The notes under the pieces: model-generated
What the model was told of the DNA's origin: nothing
The model's database searches: none
Seen by the model: the letters and a program-made list of their open reading frames with translations, nothing else
Shown: piece after piece, positions 42,656 to 50,685 of the stretch
Layout: every line of letters starts with the position of its first letter
Numbering within the stretch: the stretch's first letter is position 1
Made by a program: the position numbers and the translations under genes
NCBI GenBank assembly: GCA_015485155.1
Contig: WFUF01000027.1
Location: 62,001 to 126,000, forward strand
Length of the DNA: 64,000 nt
Source of the DNA: Robiginitomaculum sp.
GTDB taxonomy: Bacteria > Pseudomonadota > Alphaproteobacteria > Caulobacterales > Maricaulaceae
Direction: 5' to 3'

Positions 42656-43864
42656 TCAACTCCGAAAGACGGAGTGAAGTGCGTCACCTGCTAGCGTGAT
42701 ATTTTCGTGATTTAGGAAGACAGAATGGTGCACAAATGCTCCTGTGGCATGAACTCGTTCCGCTACCTCGCATTGCTGTTCATACCAGTCTTCAGAAACG
42801 AGATCTAAGCCACGAAATCTAGGCTGCCCCTTCGGTTCAAACTTCTTCGACTTGTATACAGGTTCATAAATTGATCCCGCAAAAAATGAACCAAAGCCGA
42901 GCGTTCTAAGCGCATCAAGGAAGTTATTTTTTTGACTTGTGTCATTAAATAGCAAAGGCAAACAATACCTGTGACAATCGTCTATATAATCAGGCTGAGG
43001 TACCGTGACACCGAATTTCCTTGCTAATTCAGAGTACTCATTCATTCTTGTCTGAACACTTATTTTCCTAGCCTTAAAGCGAGTTTGACTATCTAGAACC
43101 ATGGCAATTTGGATCTCTGACAACCCGGCATTTGTTCCAACACCAGGCCCCAAATCGAACAGCTCAACATCAAATTCACACGCCCGTTTCGTGTCTAGCA
43201 CCCTACTATTATTCTTAAACCTATGTGCATGCGCAGCAATAATTGGATCAGACGTACAAATCGCACCACCTTCGCCGGAAGTAATTTGTTTGCTCTGTTG
43301 AAAGGAAAAGACACTGCAATCCCCAAACGAGCCTAGCTTTCTCCCGTTGGCTACCCCTCCGTGGGACTGTGCACAATCTTCAATTAGCTTTATATCATTT
43401 CTATCGCATAGCTGCCTTAGTTCTGCAGGATTAGGACAATTACCATACAGATTGACCGACAGAAGCGCCTTGGTTTTAGAGGTTATTACATTTTCGACAT
43501 GGCTTAGGTTCATACAAAGCGTGCGGATATCAATATCAACGACGACTGGCTTTGCGTTGACACGTAAGACTTCGCATGTTGGCGCGATCCAAGTGCACGC
43601 TGGTACGATAACTTCGTCGTTCAATCCAACCCCGCACGCCTCGAGAGCCAATGCCAAAGCTGAACTTCCTGATGAGCAGGGAATATTGAACTCACAACCA
43701 CTGATTTCTCTGAAGCTTTTCGAAAAGCGCTGCTCAAAAGAACGGTTTTTCTCTCCCGTGTATCCGGAGATTGCTAAACGCTGTCGATCGATAGCCTCTT
43801 TGAAAAACTCTCCCTCAGCCAAGTAGTAATTAGGCCAAGAGCCCTTGAATCCGCTATTTGACAC
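42656..43864 (-). CDS. DegT/DnrJ/EryC1/StrS family PLP aminotransferase
   Basis: A 402-residue sugar/cyclitol aminotransferase. CSSGSSALALALEACGVGLNDEVIVPACTWIAP (PLP phosphate loop), LIEDCAQSHGGVANGRKLGSFGDCSVFSFQQSKQITSGEGGAICT with the PLP lysine in QQSKQIT, and a normal C-terminal domain. The group includes glutamine:scyllo-inosose aminotransferases of aminoglycoside synthesis as well as nucleotide-sugar enzymes. With an inositol-dehydrogenase-like and an inositol phosphate synthase gene in the same operon, a keto-inositol substrate is plausible. GTG start, 11-bp overlap with the membrane protein gene; AAGG lies upstream. Confidence 0.87.
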   Translation of the reverse strand: MSNSGFKGSWPNYYLAEGEFFKEAIDRQRLAISGYTGEKNRSFEQRFSKSFREISGCEFNIPCSSGSSALALALEACGVGLNDEVIVPACTWIAPTCEVLRVNAKPVVVDIDIRTLCMNLSHVENVITSKTKALLSVNLYGNCPNPAELRQLCDRNDIKLIEDCAQSHGGVANGRKLGSFGDCSVFSFQQSKQITSGEGGAICTSDPIIAAHAHRFKNNSRVLDTKRACEFDVELFDLGPGVGTNAGLSEIQIAMVLDSQTRFKARKISVQTRMNEYSELARKFGVTVPQPDYIDDCHRYCLPLLFNDTSQKNNFLDALRTLGFGSFFAGSIYEPVYKSKKFEPKGQPRFRGLDLVSEDWYEQQCEVAERVHATGAFVHHSVFLNHENITLAGDALHSVFRS

Positions 43865-44468
43865 CCATGTACCCTTTTAAATTCGAACGCATGTCAAAAA
43901 CAGTATCGACAGCAAACAAGCCGGCAACCAGCAACATCTCGAAGGTACCAATTTTTGATCCTGTGCTTGCAAAAATTGCGATTAAAAATACGACCAATAG
44001 ACCGAAACCTTGGTAAGCCCAGTCCCTCGTTGGTGCGAAATTCCCTGTCTCTGCAACGCTTCTTTTGTCGAACAAATGACAAAGAGAGAACCAAGCGAAC
44101 TCCAGAAAAAAGAGAGCTGCCAAAAAGGTAAAGAATCGAGTTTCATTCCTCACTTCGTAAGACGCAAATAGTAATAGAACGCTTTGAATAGCAACTGTAA
44201 AAAAATGAAACAGGCGAACATATTCGCCCTTCGAATCATCCGTGAAAATATCAGCGATAAAGAGATTATTCCCAAAAAAATAGCGAATAGTAATTGTCAT
44301 TGCGATAAGTCCGCAAACTGCTGATGTTACCGTAATGTCAATTGTCTCCAAACTGAATCCCGATGCCCCAGGGTTCGTTAAAAGGAGTAATGCAGTGTTA
44401 CCAAATGTGAATGTGTATATCGCGTTAATAACGAAAGAAATCGAAGAAGTAACATCATTCTTTTCCAT
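43854..44468 (-). CDS. Polytopic membrane protein of the island operon
   Basis: A 204-residue protein with about six hydrophobic segments (FVINAIYTFTFGNTALLLL; VTSAVCGLIAMTITIRYFF; LFHFFTVAIQSVLLLFASY; FFTFLAALFFLEFAWFSLC; WAYQGFGLLVVFLIAIFAS; FEMLLVAGLFAVDTVFD). No family recognised. ATG 44468 is preceded by GGGGGA and overlaps the previous gene by 14 bp. It could anchor or export the product of the neighbouring enzymes. Confidence 0.75.
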   Translation of the reverse strand: MEKNDVTSSISFVINAIYTFTFGNTALLLLTNPGASGFSLETIDITVTSAVCGLIAMTITIRYFFGNNLFIADIFTDDSKGEYVRLFHFFTVAIQSVLLLFASYEVRNETRFFTFLAALFFLEFAWFSLCHLFDKRSVAETGNFAPTRDWAYQGFGLLVVFLIAIFASTGSKIGTFEMLLVAGLFAVDTVFDMRSNLKGYMGVK

Positions 44469-46101
44469 ACGTTCCCCCAATCACCATACGAAATCCGGTC
44501 TGTTTGTCTGCACGACACGCGATCTGCGTATTTCGCACCCAAGTCCGAACGCAATCGGGATGATAAGCATAGCTACCACCCCTAATAACAATCCTCTGGA
44601 GAGAATCGACATCGCGTCCTAATCCTAGATCATTCTGCTCGCCTGGCCCAGAATAGGTGACCCCAAACACATGGACCATGGAACAAGTCCATTCTCGAAT
44701 ATTACCAGACATATCAACGCAACCGAAAACGGAGTCGCCTTGCGGCGAAAACTGTCCAACCGGCGAAGGCCCATCAAGGTTGAAAGAATGATTGCAATTA
44801 GTCTTGATAAACTCATTGCCCCACGGATATTCAGTTGCATTTTCGCCTGCAGCTGCCACTTCCCACTCAAGCTCCGTCGGTAGCCGTAAAACCTCTCGAT
44901 CTTTTATAAAGCCAAAGTGTTTTAGAGAGCGGTTGATTAGCTCGCAGAACTTGCACGCATCGAAGTAATTTACGTCAGTTATTGGCAAAAGAGCAGCTTC
45001 AGCATCAAAATTTCGATCTCTCATAAAGATATTGTATGTACTCGTCGTGAGGGGATATTTTTGAATCTTGAACGACGGTAAATTACTTTGTTGTCGCTTA
45101 CTCGGGGGTTCACTGAATTCAGAATCGGTATTACGCCCAGTGACGTAATTTCCATCAGGGATGGTGACAAAGCCCTCGATGAATTTTTCAACTACCTCGC
45201 GCTGGAAAAGGGGGTAGTCCTCCCGAATAGAACTGTTCCACCTTTTACGTTTCACGAAGGACGAGCGTATTCTTTGTGGAAGATCGATTTCTTCATACCA
45301 AGGAAAGTCAACTCCGGTCGGTTCAGACTCCATGAACCAAAGCACTGCTTGGGCGTTTTTCAATTTTTGGAACTTCAACAACGCGCCATCTCGATAAGCC
45401 AATGCGTCGGAAACTCTTTTCAGAGCGTCGTCCCGTTCTTCCCGTGTAGTCTGCTCCCTGAGGTTCACTACATCCACTTCGGGACAATAGTTGGTTTCGG
45501 CGTTGCAGTTTAGAACAGCTTTTTTTGATCCTATTAACACACGTGAAAATTGTTTTTTTTGTTGTCTGACGCTAAAAATTTCATTTAGCCGACCGCAATA
45601 GACCCCAAGCTGTTCTAAAGTAGTGGGCTCAATTGAAAGAGGCCTAGCATTGTGAATTAACCCAACCCAATGGAATTGATAAAGCAATTTCCATGGCGCG
45701 TCAGTGGACCAAATCGCTAAAAAATTTCCGCTCAAATTCAGACAACTAAGGTTCGGCTTTTCTAAACACTCAAACGCCGAACAGTCAAAGAAGATAATGC
45801 CGACCTTAAACTGCTTTCTATTTAATAGGGAAACGAGTTCCGAGAACTCAAATCTCCAGCTCTTAGGCCCAGCAAAAAGGTTGCCCTTTTCATCACTCCA
45901 CAACTTTACATACAAATAAAGCGGTCTGTCAGTGTACCTTCTAACTAGAGAATTCGTAAAGTTTCTGAAAGTGTTATCATAGAATAGCGCAGCGCTATCC
46001 CCGCCCCAAAATTTCTTCGAGACTTCAAAATATGTTGCGTCATCATTCTGTATTAATTCGTCATGTCGCGACGCTAAAATATAGTGGACTGGACTGCTCA
46101 A
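44455..46101 (-). CDS. FGE-sulfatase (SUMF1) domain protein with unknown N-terminal region
   Basis: A 548-residue cytoplasmic protein. The C-terminal ~230 residues are an FGE-sulfatase domain: VTIPDGNYVTGRN, YPLTTSTYNIFM, PITDVNYFDACKFCELIN, LRLPTELEWEVAAAG, YPWGNE, VFGCVDMSGNIREWTC, VIRGGSYAYHPDCVRTW, TGFRMVIGG. Of the two cysteines used by true formylglycine enzymes the first appears replaced (GGSYAY) and only one nearby remains, so it probably does another oxidative or binding task. The first ~310 residues, with IIFFDCSAFECLEKP near 105, match nothing I know. Start overlaps the hydrolase stop by 4 bp. Confidence 0.8.
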   Translation of the reverse strand: MSSPVHYILASRHDELIQNDDATYFEVSKKFWGGDSAALFYDNTFRNFTNSLVRRYTDRPLYLYVKLWSDEKGNLFAGPKSWRFEFSELVSLLNRKQFKVGIIFFDCSAFECLEKPNLSCLNLSGNFLAIWSTDAPWKLLYQFHWVGLIHNARPLSIEPTTLEQLGVYCGRLNEIFSVRQQKKQFSRVLIGSKKAVLNCNAETNYCPEVDVVNLREQTTREERDDALKRVSDALAYRDGALLKFQKLKNAQAVLWFMESEPTGVDFPWYEEIDLPQRIRSSFVKRKRWNSSIREDYPLFQREVVEKFIEGFVTIPDGNYVTGRNTDSEFSEPPSKRQQSNLPSFKIQKYPLTTSTYNIFMRDRNFDAEAALLPITDVNYFDACKFCELINRSLKHFGFIKDREVLRLPTELEWEVAAAGENATEYPWGNEFIKTNCNHSFNLDGPSPVGQFSPQGDSVFGCVDMSGNIREWTCSMVHVFGVTYSGPGEQNDLGLGRDVDSLQRIVIRGGSYAYHPDCVRTWVRNTQIACRADKQTGFRMVIGGTYGKE

Positions 46102-46916
46102 AGTTTTGCTATGAATTCCAATATTTGATCAGTGAGCGTTGCTCTTATATTGGGCGCACTCAAACCATGCTCGCCATGCTGGAACTTAGAAAATACGATA
46201 TCGACAGCACTTTTTTCTACAGCCTTGTATGATTGGGAGATCGGAACTTCCGCATCTGCCGCCCCATGAGCAATCATAGCTTTGGGGCTTTCGATGTTGA
46301 ATAGGTTCGAATAGTCCCATGTCCGCATTTCATTGTAGTACTTTTCACCGATTACTAAATCGCCATCAATCAAAGCGCCCTCGCTTGCTACTTTTATCTG
46401 CCATTCTTCCGTAAAATAGTCTCTCAAATCAGTATCTGTGAGATCGAAGGCTGGCCACAAAAGAACCTCAGCCAAAACATCACTTATTTTGCAGGCCCTA
46501 ACGATTGTTGCACCTAAGCTCTCACCGCACGCGATAATCGATTTATCATACTTCCGAGCCACTTCAGAACACATGAACTCAAAGTCAGATATTTGCGATG
46601 AGAGGCTACAATCAGCATTGCTCCCACCACTACCTCCGTTGCCGAAGAAATCAAAAGTCACGGTACCAACATTCAATTTGTAGAGTTCACGCCCGATCGA
46701 CGGGAATATATCTGCATTCCCACGCGCATCGCCTCCCGGCCCACCGTGAGCACAAAGTAGTACTGACTTCAGCTCGGGTGGGATCAAAGAATAAACGAGG
46801 AGCGTCCCATTCGGTCCCTCAAGTGTTTGCTTTGAAAATCCATCCATGGTTCGACTCCTAGTCTCAGTTTCAATAGACGCGTCAATGAGGTTACGTAAAA
46901 ATGCAAAAATGTTCAT
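46098..46916 (-). CDS. Alpha/beta hydrolase
   Basis: A 272-residue serine hydrolase: oxyanion motif LLCAHGGPGGDARGN, VTFDFFGNGGSGGSN, nucleophile elbow ACGESLGATIV, acid in IAHGAADAEVPIS, histidine in FQHGEHGLS. No signal peptide. The substrate is unknown; in a cyclitol-type cluster it could be an esterase or acylase. ATG 46916 gives a 4-bp overlap with the preceding gene, unlike the track's 46928. Confidence 0.87.
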   Translation of the reverse strand: MNIFAFLRNLIDASIETETRSRTMDGFSKQTLEGPNGTLLVYSLIPPELKSVLLCAHGGPGGDARGNADIFPSIGRELYKLNVGTVTFDFFGNGGSGGSNADCSLSSQISDFEFMCSEVARKYDKSIIACGESLGATIVRACKISDVLAEVLLWPAFDLTDTDLRDYFTEEWQIKVASEGALIDGDLVIGEKYYNEMRTWDYSNLFNIESPKAMIAHGAADAEVPISQSYKAVEKSAVDIVFSKFQHGEHGLSAPNIRATLTDQILEFIAKL

Positions 46917-48052
46917 ACGTCCACCCATAAGCCTCCTGATTCATTACTTGAGACGGCCGCTTGCGCCGCTCTCATTGAAACCCAGCCATCTTGAGCGGTT
47001 GGAATAACAAAAGCATCCGGTTTTTGTTCTCTATCCATAGAATCGTTTCTGATGCATGTTGCCATTCCTAAGTATATGTTTGCGAAAGCTTCAATAATCC
47101 CTTCCGCGTGCCCAACTGTAACACGATTAGAGCTTTTTGCCTCCTCTGAGAGGTAGACAGCACCGCGTTCGATGATGGTCGTTCTTTGATCAAGAGTAGA
47201 AAAAAACAACTGGTTAGGAAGTTCTTGCCTCCAGCGCATCCCGGCCAGTGTTCCATAAACCTCGACCTCCAAACCATGCTGCCTACCAATCGCGACCGAT
47301 GAGGTCCAAATGCGGCCGACGGCTCCATTTTCGAAACGGACATTTACCATTGCATCATCATCCAACTGCCGGCTAGGCACAATCGATGCGAGATCTGCAT
47401 TCACGCTCTTGGGCTCTAACCCGCTTACGAAGCTCGCCAAGTGAAGTGCGTGTATTCCACAGTCTATGAACTGACCTGATATTCCTGCATATTCTGGAGT
47501 GTATCGCCACCTCACTCTATCGTTAGCCTCTGCGTTTGCGTCGGCGTGATGCCCATGGGAAAAGTTACATTTTACCAATTTGATATCACCGAGTTTTCCT
47601 GATCGAACTAGTGATCTCATCTCGCGCACGAGCGGGTAGCCAGTATACCCGAAGTTTACTCCGCAAAGGCTTCCCGTTCTCTCCGATATTTCCATGAGCT
47701 CGGCCGCCTCAGCGACAGTGACAGTCAATGGTTTCTCACACAAAACATGGATGCCAGCCTCAAGAAACGCTTTCGTTATCTCGTAGTGAAGGTAATTCGG
47801 TGTGGCCACGGTCACCATCTGAACAGGATCGGAACACGACGCTTCATTTTCTAGCATTTGTTGCCAACTGCCATATGCTCGATCGCTCGATAATCCCAAT
47901 CCTACGCCAAATGCCACCGATTCAGTTTCTCTATGATCAAAAGCACCCGATACTAACTCAAACTGGCCGTCCAAAGCGGCTGCATACCGATGTAGAGCGC
48001 CGACTTGACTACCCTGACCACCTCCAATCATTCCCCAACGAATTGGCTTCAC
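46913..48052 (-). CDS. Gfo/Idh/MocA oxidoreductase, inositol-dehydrogenase-like
   Basis: A 379-residue dehydrogenase: Rossmann site MIGGGQGSQVGALHRYAA at 8-25, CEKPLT near 130, GQFIDCGIHALHLASF with the catalytic histidine near 200. The GGGQGSQVGALHR wording is one I associate with oxidoreductases in bacterial inositol clusters, but this is from memory. It would oxidise myo- or scyllo-inositol to inosose, the substrate of a transaminase. First gene of the island operon; 168 bp with no gene separate it from the integrase, whose 3' end faces it. Confidence 0.82.
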   Translation of the reverse strand: MKPIRWGMIGGGQGSQVGALHRYAAALDGQFELVSGAFDHRETESVAFGVGLGLSSDRAYGSWQQMLENEASCSDPVQMVTVATPNYLHYEITKAFLEAGIHVLCEKPLTVTVAEAAELMEISERTGSLCGVNFGYTGYPLVREMRSLVRSGKLGDIKLVKCNFSHGHHADANAEANDRVRWRYTPEYAGISGQFIDCGIHALHLASFVSGLEPKSVNADLASIVPSRQLDDDAMVNVRFENGAVGRIWTSSVAIGRQHGLEVEVYGTLAGMRWRQELPNQLFFSTLDQRTTIIERGAVYLSEEAKSSNRVTVGHAEGIIEAFANIYLGMATCIRNDSMDREQKPDAFVIPTAQDGWVSMRAAQAAVSSNESGGLWVDV

Positions 48053-48220
48053 TTAGACGCTCCATTTTTGATAAATAGTGCATATAAAAATGGGCTTTAG
48101 TCAACAGGCGTTCGACCTTTGTGTCGACCTCTTGTCACCGGTGCGGATCTTCATTTCTGTGTCATCATGGCTGAATCAGCGAACGCTGCTGCTCAATCTG
48201 GAGTATTCGTAGCCAAATAA

Positions 48221-49612
48221 CTAAAGGAACAACTTGGAATCAACTGGATGTGCAATCTTTAATAACTCGCTGCGACGGTAATCAAGCGATCCGCCTTGGC
48301 CGTATTCTGGACGATTGTTCTTATGCCCCATCAACGCGCATCGCAGACCATAGTCCAGACCGCCCTCCAACATGCGATCCTCGAAAGAGTGACGGAAAGA
48401 ATAAATGACGTGATCCGACGATGGTAACAGCTTTCGCTGACGGAAGGCCTTCATCAGATTGGCAGATACAAGCGTGCTTTTGTCATAGTAGTATGCAAAG
48501 CCTTCAGGGCATGATCGCATGGCAATCTCGGCCACGCCAACCAGGGGAATTTCTCGCCTCGAATCTTCAGTCTTTAGCTCTCGGTTTTGTTCCGGACGAA
48601 TTGCGATATGCGGCACTTTAGCATTCAAGCGAATGTCTTCTGACTGCAGGTTCACGAGTTCACTCAGTCTCGCACCTGTCTCAATCAACAGGTAGATCAA
48701 TACCCGCAACTCTAAACGTAAACCGTCGAATAATCCGGGGACCAAGATACGAGAGCGCACCCAATCATCTGTAAACGAGGCACGCTTCGCTTCGGTCTTC
48801 CCGGAGAAGTAAAAGTCGCGGAACGGATCTTCGAAATCGGTTTCACCAATGTGCTTGTAATATCGCTGAAGAAGTGAGCGCATATTTCCTATATGGCGAT
48901 TCGCCGTATTAGGAGCGACGGATTTTCTGGCACCATCCTGCGGCTGCATTCGTTCCACCCACCAATCCCGATACTCAAGAGCTTTATCGCGCGTGATGTC
49001 GCTGAGAGGAATGTCGCCCATCTGTTCGATAAAATAGTCTATCGAAGTACGCTTCGTTTTCTCCCAGGACCGCCTTTGTGCCTCGGACTTATTGTATTGA
49101 TCATCAAACGCAATCTTCGAAACATAGAGGTCAAAGGCCTCAGAAACTGGAATTGTCGAGGCCGGATTTGGAGCTCCTCCCAAAAGAGCTTCGCTGTCAG
49201 CTCGCTTCGGATCGCCATCAGCACTCGATTGCGCCTCAAGCGTTTTGATCCTCTCCATCAACTCGGCAATAGAACGACTCTCGGCGAGAGGCTCGGCAGG
49301 TTTGTATGAGAAGCCATAAGCCATCGCACGTGAAATAGCGGCTTTGTAGCGATGCTCTAAAGCAGCTCGCACGGTTGGGCCATTTGCGTTTTCTTCCGCC
49401 AACTCAATCGCCAGCGCCATCCAATATTCGTCATCCGCCTCGGCAAGGTGATCTCGCCTCAGGCGCACGATTTCAAGTGAATCGGTCTTGAGCGAAACCT
49501 TCGCAAAACGCCTTTGATCAAGGTGTGAAAATTGTCCGGGTACGCGCCGTTGATAGTACCAACGTTTTCCACGTTTGAGCAAAAATCTATCGGGATCGCG
49601 CATGATTGCCAT
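48221..49612 (-). CDS. int: Tyrosine recombinase / island integrase
   Basis: A 463-residue integrase with an N-terminal arm-binding-type region (DRFLLKRGKRWYYQRRVPGQFSHL), SAM-like core-binding domain, and the catalytic domain: Arg in IETGARLSELVNLQ, HxxR-type YSFRHSFEDRMLEGG, GHKNNRPEYGQGGSLDYRR with the active tyrosine at EYGQG. It lies next to tRNA-Asp with its start facing the tRNA, and its upstream region contains the right TTTGTATCC array, so arm-site binding may also repress it. No excisionase is recognised. Confidence 0.93.
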   Translation of the reverse strand: MAIMRDPDRFLLKRGKRWYYQRRVPGQFSHLDQRRFAKVSLKTDSLEIVRLRRDHLAEADDEYWMALAIELAEENANGPTVRAALEHRYKAAISRAMAYGFSYKPAEPLAESRSIAELMERIKTLEAQSSADGDPKRADSEALLGGAPNPASTIPVSEAFDLYVSKIAFDDQYNKSEAQRRSWEKTKRTSIDYFIEQMGDIPLSDITRDKALEYRDWWVERMQPQDGARKSVAPNTANRHIGNMRSLLQRYYKHIGETDFEDPFRDFYFSGKTEAKRASFTDDWVRSRILVPGLFDGLRLELRVLIYLLIETGARLSELVNLQSEDIRLNAKVPHIAIRPEQNRELKTEDSRREIPLVGVAEIAMRSCPEGFAYYYDKSTLVSANLMKAFRQRKLLPSSDHVIYSFRHSFEDRMLEGGLDYGLRCALMGHKNNRPEYGQGGSLDYRRSELLKIAHPVDSKLFL

Positions 49613-49617
49613 ACGCC

Positions 49618-49650
49618 CTTGTATCCCAGTTTGTATCCAGTTTGTATCCC
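49618..49650 (+). repeat. Right three-copy TTTGTATCC array (probable integrase arm sites)
   Basis: CTTGTATCCC (49618), TTTGTATCC (49630), TTTGTATCCC (49641), with 2-bp spacers, the same geometry and same orientation as at 41281-41313. It begins 6 bp upstream of the integrase start codon. Confidence 0.8.
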
Positions 49651-49725
49651 ACTTTTTGAAAAAAGCGCGGACGGGGCGCCATTTTCAAATCTAAGATCTT
49701 GTTTTTATTTAGAAAATAATTTTGA

Positions 49726-49744
49726 AAATGGCGCGAGTGACGGG
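49726..49744. repeat. Right attachment site (attR) in tRNA-Asp 3' end
   Basis: AAATGGCGCGAGTGACGGG, identical to attL at 41203-41221. It covers the CCA end, discriminator, acceptor 3' strand and part of the T stem; the tRNA stays intact on this side. Confidence 0.88.
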
Positions 49745-49805
49745 ACTCGAACCCGCGACCTCCGGCGTGACAGGCCGGCACTCTAACCAACTGAGCTACA
49801 CCCGC
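49729..49805 (-). tRNA. tRNA-Asp (GTC)
   Basis: Read on the minus strand: acceptor GCGGGTG pairs with CACTCGC (one G-T), D arm GCTCAGTTGGTTAGAGT, anticodon loop CTGTCAC with anticodon GTC, T arm CGGGTTCGAGTCCCG, discriminator G and encoded CCA. It is the integration target of the island. Confidence 0.97.
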
Positions 49806-50080
49806 GCATCTCGTTTATGTCCGCGAAATGATTTGCGCGGCAGAGCCGATGAAATACGGCTATGAACGCGGTTCGTCAAGGCAGATTATTCAAAGAATCT
49901 GTAAGAATATCCGCAAAACAGCAATATGCAGACACAAGTAAGCTTTTATAGAAAAACAGGCAATAAGCTGCCAATACAAATCTTAGAAATAAGAGAGTGA
50001 TTCCAGCAAAAACGTCAGAACTGAACCCAAGCCTACGCTAAAACAATGAAGCGGCAGACGAATGATAGCGTAATTAAAAT

Positions 50081-50156
50081 GGTGGGCGATGAGAGGCTCG
50101 AACTCCCGACATCCACGGTGTAAACATGGCGCTCTACCAACTGAGCTAATCGCCCG
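50081..50156 (-). tRNA. tRNA-Val (TAC)
   Basis: Minus strand: acceptor GGGCGAT/ATCGCCC, D arm GCTCAGTTGGTAGAGC, anticodon stem CCATG/CGTGG with loop TTTACAC (anticodon TAC), T arm GGGAGTTCGAGCCTCTC, then A and encoded CCA. Confidence 0.97.
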
Positions 50157-50290
50157 TACCAGTAATGACTGTCCGGTCTGCGGAATATGACCATTTTGAA
50201 CAAAACCGCAAGAGCAAAAAAGAAAAAGAGCCGACATTTGCCAGCCCTTTTACAGCGATATGTATCACCAGGGGCAACCCCCAGATAAAT

Positions 50291-50566
50291 TTAAGAGTTC
50301 ACGCAATCCTTGAATGATTTACCAGCCTTAAACTTTGGACGTTTGGAAGCCGGACGATCAATCATTTCACCTGTGCGAGGATTGCGGGCCTTGCCGGCAG
50401 CGCGATGAGCAACGGTGAAAGAACCAAATCCGGGAATGCGTACTTCACCGCCACTACCCAGTGTGTTTTGAATGGCACCAAAAACCGCATTAACCGCGTC
50501 AGCAGCCTGAGCCTTGGTCATACCACATTCAGATGCTACGGCATCTGCCAGTTCACTTTTATTCAT
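50291..50566 (-). CDS. hup: DNA-binding protein HU
   Basis: A 91-residue nucleoid protein: MNKSELADAVASECGMTK, GFGSFTVAHRAAGKARNPRTGEMI (DNA-wrapping beta arm) and KFKAGKSFKDCVN. ATG 50566 follows GAGGAAGGAC; the track start is too early. It lies downstream of lon, the usual order. Confidence 0.96.
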   Translation of the reverse strand: MNKSELADAVASECGMTKAQAADAVNAVFGAIQNTLGSGGEVRIPGFGSFTVAHRAAGKARNPRTGEMIDRPASKRPKFKAGKSFKDCVNS

Positions 50567-50685
50567 AAGAAAGTCCTTCCTCGGATGAATGCGTCGAATC
50601 GACGACGCTGACTGAGTCATTCTCGCAAAAAATGCTTATTTTGCAACGATTATCATGGAAAAAAATATCATGGCTAAAAACCAGG

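Larger units (their letters stand above)
41203..49744. mobile_element. 8.5 kb genomic island integrated in tRNA-Asp
   Basis: Bounded by a 19-bp direct repeat whose right copy is the 3' end of tRNA-Asp. A tyrosine integrase is adjacent to the tRNA and three-copy TTTGTATCC arrays lie just inside both ends. It has no replication, conjugation or phage structural genes. It carries a six-gene coupled operon on the minus strand plus fragments at the left end. Excision would leave mlaF, then an intact tRNA-Asp. Confidence 0.88.

Noticed and set aside
41203-49744. Prophage
   Set aside because: No capsid, tail, lysis or phage replication genes; only the integrase is phage-like.
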